From positions 76,306,449 to 76,370,448 of the forward strand of contig CM072810.1 of NCBI GenBank assembly GCA_037013495.1: a stretch of 64,000 bases of DNA, written 5' to 3'. The DNA is from Hippophae tibetana. Lineage: Eukaryota > Streptophyta > Magnoliopsida > Rosales > Elaeagnaceae. The position numbers and the translations under genes were made by a program. Shown in pieces: positions 1-11,596 of the stretch (within the stretch, counting starts at the first letter, position 1; every line of letters begins with the position of its first letter). The notes beneath the pieces were generated by a model. It did not search any database and was not told the DNA's origin. It saw nothing but the letters and a program-made list of their open reading frames with translations.

Positions 1-149
1 TTGGGAACATAAAATTGAAAGATTAATTTTCGAAGCCATTTATGTATAGCGATTTTCTTTTTTAGTGAATTGTTAAATTTAATGTATTATTTTTATGCTT
101 TTTTTTATTCACGGATGGATTATGCACATTACACAACTAAATAGCCATA
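1..149. repeat. Partial satellite monomer at left edge
   Basis: This is the last 149 bases of a monomer, from TTGGGAACATAAAATTG to AATAGCCATA. It lacks the 13-bp CATTATTATTTTT insertion and carries a TTTTTTTTATTCACGG run like the ends of M5 and M7. The unit is cut by the window edge, so the array extends to the left. Confidence 0.93.
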
Positions 150-3100
150 TTAAGGTTGCATTAGGTTAAGGGTTTTGTTCCGTATAATAGAAAACAGAAG
201 CCTTATGATGGAGGAAGATTTGATAACTTTAGTGAAAATACTTTTTAGAAATATTCTTGCTTTTATTCCTGTGGTTCTTGATTGAATGCTCCAATTTGAC
301 ATATCAAAAGGAGTGATCATCTTTTTTGGCATCACAAGGTTGGGGTATTATGGACTTGTTGATGTTGTTTTCCTCTGTGTATTTCGTTTCGTATTTATTT
401 TTGACACCATAGTCTCTTCTTCTTGATCTTTATTTCTATGTTGAATCAATCTTTGTTCTTCATAAATAAAAGATTAGGAAAAAGAAGATGGGTTATACTC
501 TTCACAGTATTAAAAAAAGAAAATTTGAGAAATAAGAGTTCCAACTTTAAACGGCCATAACTTTTGACTCGTATACCGAAATTACTAATATAATATATCA
601 AGTTAGAGCTTGTAACGATTCCTATAATCTCAGCTACGTGGTAGAAGAACCTCATTTTTTGAACAAAAATTCTCCTTTTACATCACCAACCGAGGTCTTA
701 ATATTTTTGTTGCATATAGACCATTTTGTTTTGCTTTGAAATTTTTTCAATGCAACTATAACGAATATTGAGGTGCCGACGAAAAGTGTGTTTAAAAATA
801 TTCTAAATATTTTCAATATCTAATAATTATTCTAATGACAATACAAATATACTGATTACGCTCAAAATTTATTTTTTGGAACATAAAATTAAAAGATTAA
901 TTTTCGAAGCCATTTATGGGTAGCAATTTATTTTTTAGTGAATTGTTCAATTTAATGTATAATTTTTCATTATTATTTTTATGTTTTTTTTCTTCACGGA
1001 TGGATTATGCACTTTACACAACTAAATAGCCATATTAAGGTTGCATTACGTTTAGGGTTTTGTTCCGTATAATAGAAAACAATAGCCTTATGATGGAGGA
1101 AGAATTGATAACATTATTGAAATTACTTTTTAGAAATATTGTTGCTTTTCTTTCTGAGTTTCTTGATTGAGTGCTCCAATTCGACATATCAAAAGGAGTG
1201 ATCATCTTTTTTGGCATCACAAGGTTGGGGTATTATGGACTTGTTGATGTTGTTTTCGTTTGTGTATTTTGTTTCGTATTTATTTTTGAAACCATAGTCT
1301 CTTCTTCTTGATATTTATTTCTATGTTCAATCAATCTTTGTTCTTCATAAATAAAAGAGTAGGAAAAAGAAGATGGGTTATACTCTTCACAATATTAATA
1401 AAAGAAAATTTGAGAAATAAGAGTTCCAACTTTAAACGGCCATAACTTTTGACTCGTATACCGAAATTACTATTATAATATATCAAGTTAGAGCTTGTAA
1501 CGATTCCTATAATCTCAGCTACGTGGCAGAAGAACCTCATTTTTTGAACAAAAATTCTCCTTTTACATCACCTACCGATGTCTTAATATTTTTGTTGCAT
1601 ATATACCCTTTTGTTTTGCTTTGGATTTTTTTCAATGCAACTATTACGAATATTGAGGTGCCGACGATAAGTGTGTTTAAAAATATTCTAAATATTTTCA
1701 ATATCTAATAATTATTCTCATGACAATAAAAATATACTCATTACGCTTCACAATTTATCTTTTGGAACATAAAATTGAAAGATTAATTTTCCAAGCCATT
1801 TATGTATAGCGATTTTCTTTTTTAGTGAATTGTTAAATTTAATGTATTATTTTTCATTATTATTTTTATGCTTTTTTTCTTCACGGATGGATTATGCACA
1901 TTACACAACTAAATAGCCATATTAAGGTTGCATTAGGTTTAGGTTTTTGTTCCGTATAATAGAAAACAGTAGCCTTATGATGGAGGAAGATTTGATAACT
2001 TTAGTGAAAATACTTTTTAGAAATATTCTTGCTTTTATTCCTGTGGTTCTTGATTGAATTCTCCAATTTGACATATCAAAAGGAGTGATCATCTTTTTTG
2101 GCATCACAAGGTTGGGGTATTATGGACTTGTTGATGTTGTTTTCCTCTGTGTATTTCGTTTCGTATTTATTTTTGACACCATAGTCTCTTCTTCTTGATC
2201 TTTATTTCTATGTTGAATCAATCTTTGTTCTTCATAAATAAAAGATTAGGAAAAAGAAGATGGGTTATACTCTTCACAGTATTAAAAAAAGAAAATTTGA
2301 GAAATAAGAGTTCCAACTTTAAACGGCCATAACTTTTGACTCGTATACCGAAATTACTAATATAATATATCAAGTTAGAGCTTGTAACGATTCCTATAAT
2401 CTCAGCTACGTGGTAGAAGAACCTCATTTTTTGAACAAAAATTCTCCTTTTACATCACCTACCGAGGTCTTAATATTTTTGTTGCATATAGACCATTTTG
2501 TTTTGCTTTGGAATTTTTTCAATGCAACTATAACGAATATTGAGGTGCCGACGAAAAGTGTGTTTAAAAATATTCTAAATATTTTCAATATCTAATAATT
2601 ATTCTAATGACAATACAAATATACTGATTACGCTCAAAATTTATTTTTTGGACCATAAAATTAAAAGATTAATTTTTGAAGCCATTTATGGGTAGCAATT
2701 TATTTTTTAGTGAATTGTTCAATTTAATGTATAATTTTTCATTATTATTTTTATGTTTTTTTTCTTCACGGATGGATTATGCACTTTACACAACTAAATA
2801 GCCATATTAAGGTTGCATTACGTTTAGGGTTTTGTTCCGTATAATAGAAAACAATAGCCTTATGATGGAGGAAGAATTGATAACATTATTGAAATTACTT
2901 TTTAGAAATATTGTTGCTTTTCTTTCTGGGTTTCTTGATTGAGTGCTCCAATTCGACATATCAAAAGGAGTGATCATATTTTTTGGCATCACAAGGTTGG
3001 GGTATTATGGACTTGTTGATGTTGTTTTAGTTTGTGTATTTTGTTTCGTATTTATTTTTGAAACCATAGTCTCTTCTTCTTGATATTTATTTCTATGTTC

Positions 3101-3470
3101 AATCAATCTTTCTTCTTCATAAATAAAAGAGTAGGAAAAAGAAGATGGGTTATACTCTTCACAAAATTAATAAAAGAAAATTTGAGAAATAAGAGTTCCA
3201 ACTTTAAACGGCCATAACTTTTGACTCGTATACTGAAATTACTATTATAATATATCAAGTTAGAGCTTGTAACGATTCCTATAATCTCACCTACGTGGCA
3301 GAAGAACCTCATTTTTTGAACAAAAATTCTCCTTTTACATCACCTACCGATGTCTTAATGTTTTTGTTGCATATATACCCTTTTGTTTTGCTTTGGATTT
3401 TTTTCAATGCCACTATTACGAATATTGAGGTGCCGACGAAAAGTGTGTTTAAAAATATTCTAAATATTGT
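150..3470. repeat. Dimeric HOR, 1772-bp period, two copies (M1-M2, M3-M4)
   Basis: M1+M2 and M3+M4 align at a constant 1772-bp offset: for example 446 with 2218, 1035 with 2807 and 1331 with 3103. Each copy is an alpha monomer followed by a beta monomer. They share the rare CATATAGACCATTTTG and CATTTATGGGTAGCAATTTA variants. Identity is lower than in the core HORs (for example AGGTTAAGGG in M1 against AGGTTTAGGTTT in M3) and ends near 3,470, where M4 and M2 differ. This suggests an older duplication. Confidence 0.75.
1741..1995. repeat. M2/M3 junction haplotype shared with the far right edge
   Basis: About 245 bases across the M2-M3 boundary match 58,641-58,890 (M67/M68) and 63,035-63,284 (M72/M73) with a single visible difference (TTCCAAG against TTCGAAG at the first right-hand copy). 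They share three markers: AATTTATCTTTTGG, the 13-bp insertion, and TTTAGGTTTTTG in place of TTTAGGGTTTTG. After about 1,993 M3 continues as alpha (GAAGATTTG) while M68 continues as beta (GAAGAATTG), so M3 looks like a recombinant. Confidence 0.7.
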
Positions 3471-4066
3471 CAATATCTAACAACTATTGTCATGACAATA
3501 GAAATATACTGATTACGCTTCAAAATTTATTTTTTGGAACATAAAATTAAAAGATTAATTTTCGAAGCCATTTATGTATAGCGATTTTCTTTTTTAGTGA
3601 ATTGTAAAATTTAATGTATTATTTTTATGCTTTTTTTCTTCACGGATTGATTATGCACATTACACAACTAAATAGCCATATTAAGGTTGCATTAGGTTTA
3701 GGGTTTTGTTCCATATAATAGAAAACAGTAGCCTTATGATGTAGGAAGATTTGATAACTTTAGTGAAAATACTTTTTAGAAATATTCTTGCTTTTATTCC
3801 TGTGGTTCTTGATTGAATGCTCCAATTCGACATATCAAAAGGAGTGATCATCTTTTTTGGCATCACAAGGTTGGGGTATTATGGACTTGTTGATGTTGTT
3901 TTCCTCTGTGTATTTCGTTTCGTATTTATTTTTGAAACCATAGTCTCTTCTTCTTGATCTTTATTTCTATTTTGAATCAATCTTTTTTCTTCATAAATAA
4001 AAGAGTAGGAAAAAGAAGATGGGTTATACTCTTCACAGTATTAAAAAAAGAAAATTTGAGAAATAA

Positions 4067-7000
4067 GAATTCCAACTTTAAACGGCCATAACTTTCGATT
4101 CGTATACCGAAATTACTATTATAAGATATCAAGTTAGAGCTTCTAACGATTCCTATAATCTCAGCTACGTGGCAGAAGAACCTCATTTTTTGAACAAAAA
4201 TTCTCCTTTTACATCACCTACCGATGTCTTAATATTTTTGTTGCATATATACCCTTTTGTTTTGCTTTGTATTTTTTTCAATGCAACTATTACGAATTTT
4301 GAGGTGCCGACGATAAGTGTATTTAAAAATATTCTAAATATTTTCAATATCTAATAATTATTCTCATGACAATAAAAATATACTCATTACGCTTCACAAT
4401 TTATTTTTTGGAACATAAAATTGAAAGATTAATTTTCGAAGCCATTTATGTATAGCGATTTTCTTTTTTAGTGAATTGTTAAATTTAATGTATTATTTTT
4501 ATGCTTTTTTTTATTCACGGATGGATTATGCACATTACAAAACTAAATAGCCATATTAAGGTTGCATTAGGTTTAGGGTTTTGTTCCGTATAATAGAAAA
4601 CAGTAGCCTTATGATGGAGGAAGATTTGATAACTTTAGTGAAAATACTTTTTAGAAATATTTTTGCTTTTATTCCTGTGGTTCTTGATTGAATGCTCCAA
4701 TTTGACATATCAAAAGGAGTGATCATCTTTTTTGGCATCACAAGGTTGGGGTATTATGGACTTGTTGATGTTGTTTTCCTCTGTGTATTTCGTTTTGTAT
4801 TTATTTTTGACACCATAGTGTCTTCTTCTTGATCTTTATTTCTATGTTCAATCAATCTTTGTTCTTCATAAATAAAAGAGTAGGAAAAAGAAGATGGGTT
4901 ATACTCTTCACAGTATTAAAAAAAGAAAATTTGAGAAATAAGAATTCCAACTTTAAACGGCCATAACTTTCGACTCGTATACCGAAATTACTATTATAAG
5001 ATATCAAGTTAGAGCTTCTAACGATTCCTATAATCTCAGCTACGTGGCAGAAGAACCTCATTTTTTGAACAAAAATTCTCCTTTTACATCACCTACCGAT
5101 GTCTTAATATTTTTGTTGCATATATACCCTTTTGTTTTGCTTTTGATTTTTTTCAATGCAACTATTACGAATATTGAGGTGCCGACGATAAGTGTGTTTA
5201 AAAATATTCTAAATATTTTCAATATCTAATAATTATTCTCATGACAATAAAAATATACTCATTACGCTTCACAATTTATTTTTTGGAACATAAAATTGAA
5301 AGATTAATTTTCGAAGCCATTTATGTATACCGATTTTCTTTTTTAGTGAATTGTTAAATTTAATGTATTATTTTTCATTATTATTTTTATGCTTTTTTTC
5401 TTCACCGATGGATTATGCACATTACACAACTAAATAGCCAAATTAAGGTTGCATTACGTTTAGGGTTTTGTTCCGTATAATAGAAAACAGTAGCCTTATG
5501 ATGGAGGAAGAATTGATAACATTATTGATATTACTTTTTAGAAATATTGTTGCTTTTCTTTCTGGGTTTCTTGATTGAATGTTCCAATTCGACATATCAA
5601 AAGGAGTGATCATCTTTTTTGGCATCACAAGGTTGGGGTATTATGGACTTGTTGATGTTGCTTTCATCTGTGTATTTCGTTTCGTATTTATTTTTGAAAC
5701 CATAGTCTCTTCTTCTTGAACTTTATTTCTATGTTCAATCAATCTTTGTTCTTCATAAATAAAAGATTAGGAAAAAGAAGATGGGTTATACTCTTCACAG
5801 TATTAAAAAAAGAAAATTTGAGAAATAAGAGTTCCAACTTTAAACGGCCATAACTTTTGACTCGTATACCGAAATTACTAATATAATATATCAAGTTAGA
5901 GCTTGTAACGATTCCTATAATCTCAGCTAGGTGGTAGAAGAACCTCATTTTTTGAACAAAAATTCTCCTTTTACATCACCTACCGAGGTCTTAATATTTT
6001 TGTCGCATATAGACCATTTTTTTTTTGCTTTGGATTTTTTTCAATGCAACTATAACGAATATTGAGGTGCCGACGAAAAGTGTGTTTAAAAATATTCTAA
6101 ATATTTTCAATATCTAATAATTATTCTCATGACAATAAAAATATACTCATTACGCTTCACAATTTATTTTTGGAACATAAAATTGAAAGATTAATTTTCG
6201 AAGCCATTTATGTATAGCGATTTTCTTTTTTAGTGAATTGTTAAATTTAATGTATTATTTTTATGCTTTTTTTTATTCACGGATGGATTATGCACATTAC
6301 AAAACTAAATAGCCATATTAAGGTTGCATTAGGTTTAGGGTTTTGTTCCGTATAATAGAAAACAGTAGCCTTATGATGGAGGAAGATTTGATAACTTTAG
6401 TGAAAATACTTTTTAGAAATATTTTTGCTTTTATTCCTGTGGTTCTTGATTGAATGCTCCAATTTGACATATCAAAAGGAGTGATCATCTTTTTTGGCAT
6501 CACAAGGTTGGGGTATTATGGACTTGTTGATGTTGTTTTCCTCTGTGTATTTCGTTTCGTATTTATTTTTGACACCATAGTGTCTTCTTCTTGATCTTTA
6601 TTTCTATGTTCAATCAATCTTTGTTCTTCATAAATAAAAGAGTAGGAAAAAGAAGATGGGTTATACTCTTCACAGTATTAAAAAAAGAAAATTTGAGAAA
6701 TAAGAATTCCAACTTTAAACGGCCATAACTTTCGACTCGTATACCGAAATTACTATTATAAGATATCAAGTTAGAGCTTCTAACGATTCCTATAATCTCA
6801 GCTACGTGGCAGAAGAACCTCATTTTTTGAACAAAAATTCTCCTTTTACATCACCTACCGATGTCTTAATATTTTTGTTGCATATATACCCTTTTGTTTT
6901 GCTTTGGATTTTTTTCAATGCAACTATTACGAATATTGAGGTGCCGACGATAAGTGTGTTTAAAAATATTCTAAATATTTTCAATATCTAATAATTATTC

Positions 7001-9356
7001 TCTTGACAATAAAAATATACTCATTACGCTTCACAATTTATTTTTTGGAACATAAAATTGAAAGATTAATTTTCGAAGCCATTTATGTATAGCGATTTTC
7101 TTTTTTAGTGAATTGTTAAATTTAATGTATTATTTTTCATTATTATTTTTATGCTTTTTTTCTTCACCGATGGATTATGCACATTACACAACTAAATAGC
7201 CAAATTAAGGTTGCATTATGTTTAGGGTTTTGTTCCGTATAATAGAAAACAGTAGCCTTATGATGGAGGAAGAATTGATAACATTATTGATATTACTTTT
7301 TAGAAATATTGTTGCTTTTCTTTCTGGGTTTCTTGATTGAATGTTCCAATTCGACATATCAAAAGGAGTGATCATCTTTTTTGGAATCACAAGGTTGGGG
7401 TATTATGGACTTGTTGATGTTGCTTTCATCTGTGTATTTCGTTTCGTATTTATTTTTGACACCATAGTCTCTTCTTCTTGATCTTTATTTCTATGTTGAA
7501 TCAATCTTTGTTCTTCATAAATAAAAGATTAGGAAAAAGAAGAGGGGTTATACTCTTCACAGTATTAAAAAAAGAAAATTTGAGAAATAAGAGTTCCAAC
7601 TTTAAACGGAAATAACTTTTGACTCGTATAACGAAATTACTAATATAATATATCAAGTTAGAGCTTGTAACAATTCCTATAATCTCAGCTACGTGGCAGA
7701 AGAACCTCATTTTTTGAACAAAAATTCTCCTTTTACATCACCTATCGAGGTCTTAATATTTTTGTTGCATATAGACCATTTTGTTTTGCTTTGGAATTTT
7801 TTCAATGCAACTATAACGAATATTGAGGTGCCGACGAAAAGTGTGTTTAAAAATATTCTAAATATTTTCAATATCTAATAATTATTCTCATGACAATACA
7901 AATATACTGATTACGCTCAAAATTTATTTTTTGGAACATAAAATTAAAAGATTAATTTTCGAAGCCATTTATGGGTAGCAATTTATTTTTTAGTGAATTG
8001 TTCAATTTAATGTATTATTTTTCATTATTATTTTTATGTTTTTTTTCTTCACGGATGGATTATGCACTTTACACAACTAAATAGCCATATTAAGGTTGCA
8101 TTACGTTTAGGGTTTTGTTCCGTATAATAGAAAACAATAGCCTTATGATGGAGGAAGAATTGATAACATTATTGAAATTACTTTTTAAAAATATTGTTGC
8201 TTTTCTTTCTGGGTTTCTTGATTGAGTGCTCCAATTCGACATATCAAAAGGAGTGATCATCTTTTTTGGCATCACAAGGTTGGGGTATTAAGGACTTGTT
8301 GATGTTGTTTTCGTTTGTGTATTTTGTTTCGTATTTATTTTTGAAACCATAGTCTCTTCTTCTTGATATTTATTTCTATGTTCAATCAATCTTTGTTCTT
8401 CATAAATAAAAGAGTAGGAAAAAGAAGATGGGTTATACTCTTCACAATATTAATAAAAGAAAATTTGAGAAATAAGAGTTCCAACTTTAAACGGCCATAA
8501 CTTTTGACTCGTATACCGAAATTACTATTATAATATATCAAGTTAGAGCTTGTAACGATTCCTATAATCTGACCTACGTGGCAGAAGAACCTCATTTTTT
8601 GAACAAAAATTCTCCTTTTACATCACCTACCGATGTCTTAATATTTTTGTTGCATATATACCCTTTTGTTTTGCTTTGGATTTTTTTCAATGCAACTATT
8701 ACGAATATTGAGGTGCCGACGATAAGTGTGTTTAAAAATATTCTAAATATTTTCAATATCTAATAATTATTCTCATGACAATAAAAATATACTCATTACG
8801 CTTCACAATTTATTTTTTGGAACATAAAATTGAAAGATTAATTTTCGAAGCCATTTATCTATAGCGATTTTCTTTTTAGTGAATTGTTAAATTTAATGTA
8901 TTATTTTTATGCTTTTTTTTTATTCACGGATGGATTATGCACATTACACAACTAAATAGCCATTTTATGGTTGCATTAGGTTTAGGGTTTCGTTCCGTAT
9001 AATAGAAAACAGTAGCCTTATGATGGAGGAAGATTTGATAACTTTAGTGAAAATACTTTTTAGAAATATTTTTGCTTTTATTCCTGTGGTTCTTGATTGA
9101 ATGCTCCAATTTGACATATCAAAAGGAGTGATCATCTTTTTTGGCATCACAAGGTAGGGGTATTATGGACTTGTTGATGTTGTTTTCCTCTGTGTATTTC
9201 GTTTCGTATTTATTTTTGACACCATAGTGTCTTCTTCTTGAACTTTATTTCTATGTTGAATCAATCTTTGTTCTTCATAAATAAAAGAGTAGGAAAAAGA
9301 AGATGGGTTATACTCTTCACAGTATTAAAAAAAGAAAATTTGAGAAATAAGAATTC
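4067..9356. repeat. EcoRI-bearing subfamily (M5, M6, M8, M11)
   Basis: Four alpha monomers share a second half with GAATTC at 4067-4072, 4942-4947, 6704-6709 and 9351-9356 in place of GAGTTC, together with TATAAGATATCAAG and GAGCTTCTAACG. Their linkage shows one ancestral monomer spread by duplication within the left zone. I see the subfamily nowhere else in the window. The interval is the span of the four members; intervening M7, M9 and M10 are not members. Confidence 0.75.
4330..7455. repeat. Dimeric HOR, 1762-bp period, two copies (M6-M7, M8-M9 first half)
   Basis: Offset 1762 holds for 4556/6318, 4852/6614, 5044/6806 and 5443/7205. Shared private variants include ATTACAAAACTAAATAG before each alpha monomer, TATTTTTGCTTTTATT, and ATTGATATTACTTTTTAG in the beta monomer. 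Matching stops near 7,455, where M7 reads GAAACCATAG and M9 reads GACACCATAG. Confidence 0.75.
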
Positions 9357-10900
9357 CAACTTTAAACGGCCATAACTTTCGACTCGTATACCGAAATTAC
9401 TATTATAAGATATCAAGTTAGAGCTTCTAACGATTCCTATAATCTCAGCTACGTGGCAGAAGAACCTCATTTTTTGAACAAAAATTCTCCTTTTACATCA
9501 CCTACCGATGTCTTAATATTTTTGTTGCATATATACCCTTTTGTTTTGCTTTGGATTTTTTTCAATGCAACTATTACGAATATTGAGGTGCCGACGATAA
9601 GTGTGTTTAAAAATATTCTAAATATTTTCAATATCTAATAATTATTCTCATGACAATACAAATATACTCAATACGCTTCACAATTTATTTTTTGGAACAT
9701 AAAATTGAAAGATTAATTTTCGAAGCCATTTATGTATAGCGATTTTCTTTTTTAGTGAATTGTTAAATTTAATGTATTATTTTTATGCTTTTTTTTATTC
9801 ACGGATGGATTATGCACATTACACAACTAAATAGCCATATTAAGGTTGCATTAGGTTTAGGGTTTTGTTCCGTATAATAGAAAACAGTAGCCTTATGATG
9901 GAGGAAGATTTGATAACTTTAGTGAAAATACTTTTTAGAAATATTCTTGCTTTCATTCCTGTGGTTCTTGATTGAATGCTCCAATTTGACATATCAAAAG
10001 GAGTGATCATCTTTTTTGGCATCACAAGGTTGGGGTATTATGGACTTGTTGATGTTGTTTTCCTCTGTGTATTTCGTTTCGTATTTATTTTTGACACCAT
10101 AGTCTCTTCTTCTTGATCTTTATTTCTATTTTGAATCAATCTTTGTTCTTCATAAATAAAAGATTAGGAAAAAGAAGAGGGGTTATACTCTTCACAGTAT
10201 TAAAAAAAGAAAATTTGAGAAATAAGAGTTCCAACTTTAAACGGAAATAACTTTTGACTCGTATACCGAAATTACTAATATAATATATCAAGTTAGAGCT
10301 TGTAACGATTCCTATAATCTCAGCTACGTGGTAGAAGAACCTCATTTTTTGAACAAAAATTCTCCTTTTACATCACCTACCGAGGTCTTAATATTTTTGT
10401 TGCATATAGACCATTTTGTTTTGCTTTGGAATTTTTTCAATGCAACTATAACGAATATTGAGGTGCCGACGAAAAGTGTGTTTAAAAATATTCTAAATAT
10501 TTTCAATATCTAATAATTATTCTCATGACAATACAAATATACTGATTACGCTCAAAATTTATTTTTTGGAACATAAAATTAGAAGATTAATTTTCGAAGC
10601 GATTTATGGGTAGCAATTTATTTTTTAGTGAATTGTTCAATTTAATGTATTATTTTTCATTATTATTTTTATGTTTTTTTTCTTCACGGATGGATTATGC
10701 ACTTTACACAACTAAATAGCCATATTAAGGTTGCATTACGTTTAGGGTTTTGTTCCGTATAATAGAAAACAATAGCCTTATGATGAGGAAGAATTGATAA
10801 CATTATTGAAATTACTTTTTAGAAATATTGTTGCTTTTCTTTCTGGGTTTCTTGATTGAGTGCTATAATTCGACATATCAAAAGGAGTGATCATCTTTTT
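7460..10900. repeat. Trimeric HOR, 2635-bp period, second copy truncated
   Basis: M9 second half to M12 first half is followed by M12 second half to M13 first half at offset 2635 (7501/10136, 7693/10328, 8090/10725). Private markers AAGAAGAGGGGTTATAC and AAACGGAAATAAC occur in both M9 and M12 and not elsewhere that I saw. The second copy runs into the chimeric monomer M13. Confidence 0.65.
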
Positions 10901-11596
10901 TGGCATCACAAGGTTGGGGTATTATGGACTTGTTGATGTTGTTTTCGTTTGTGTATTTTGTTTCGTATTTATTTTTGAAACCATAGTCTCTTCTTCTTGA
11001 TATTTATTTCTATGTTCAATCAATCTTTGTTCTTCATAAATAAAAGGGTAGGAAAAAGAAGATGGGTTATACTCTTCACAATATTAGTAAAAGAAAATTT
11101 GAGAAATAAGAGTTCCAAGTTGAAACGGCCATAACTTTCGACTCGTATATCGAAATTACTAATATAATATATCAAGTTAGAGCTTGTAACGATTCCTATA
11201 ATCTCAGCTACGTGGCAGAAGAACCTCATTTTTTGAACAAAAAATCTCATTTTACATCACCTACCGATGTCTTAATATTTTTGTTGCATATATACCCTTT
11301 TGTTTTGCTTTGGATTTTTTTCAATGCTACTATTACGAATATTGAGGCGCCGACGATAAGTGTGTTTAAAAATATTCTAAATATTTTCAATATCTAATAA
11401 GTATTCTCATGACATTACAAATATACTCATTACGCTTCACAATTTATTTTTTGGAACATAAAATTGAAAGATTAATTTTCGAAGCATTTATATATAGCGA
11501 TTTTCTTTTTTAGTGAATTGTTAAATTTAATGTATTTTTTTTATGCTTTTTTTCTTCACGGATTGATTATGCACATTACACAACTAAATAGCCATA
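10725..11596. repeat. Chimeric monomer M13: boundary between left zone and core
   Basis: The first part is beta flank type (GAATTGATAACATTATTG, TTATACTCTTCACAATATTAG). From about 11,115 it becomes core type (TCCAAGTTGAAACGG, CTTTCGACTCGTATATCG, CTCATTTTAC). The switch lies between about 11,090 and 11,118, inside the monomer. It marks an exchange junction that separates older mixed monomers from the homogenised core. The unit is 872 bp, with CGAAGCATTT missing one C. Confidence 0.75.

Larger units (their letters stand above)
150..11100. repeat. Left heterogeneous zone (M1 to first half of M13)
   Basis: Monomer starts: 150, 1035, 1922, 2807, 3681, 4556, 5443, 6318, 7205, 8090, 8965, 9840, 10725. 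The second half is of flank type throughout (TCCAACTTTAAACGG and mostly TATACCG). The first half is alpha in M1, M3, M5, M6, M8, M11 and M12, and beta (GAATTGATAACATTATTG ... TTTCTTTCTGGGTTTC) in M2, M4, M7, M9, M10 and M13. Monomer ends carry the extra CATTATTATTTTT in M1, M2, M3, M6, M8, M9 and M12, giving 885-887 bp, against 874-875 in the others. This zone is clearly more diverse than the core. Confidence 0.88.
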
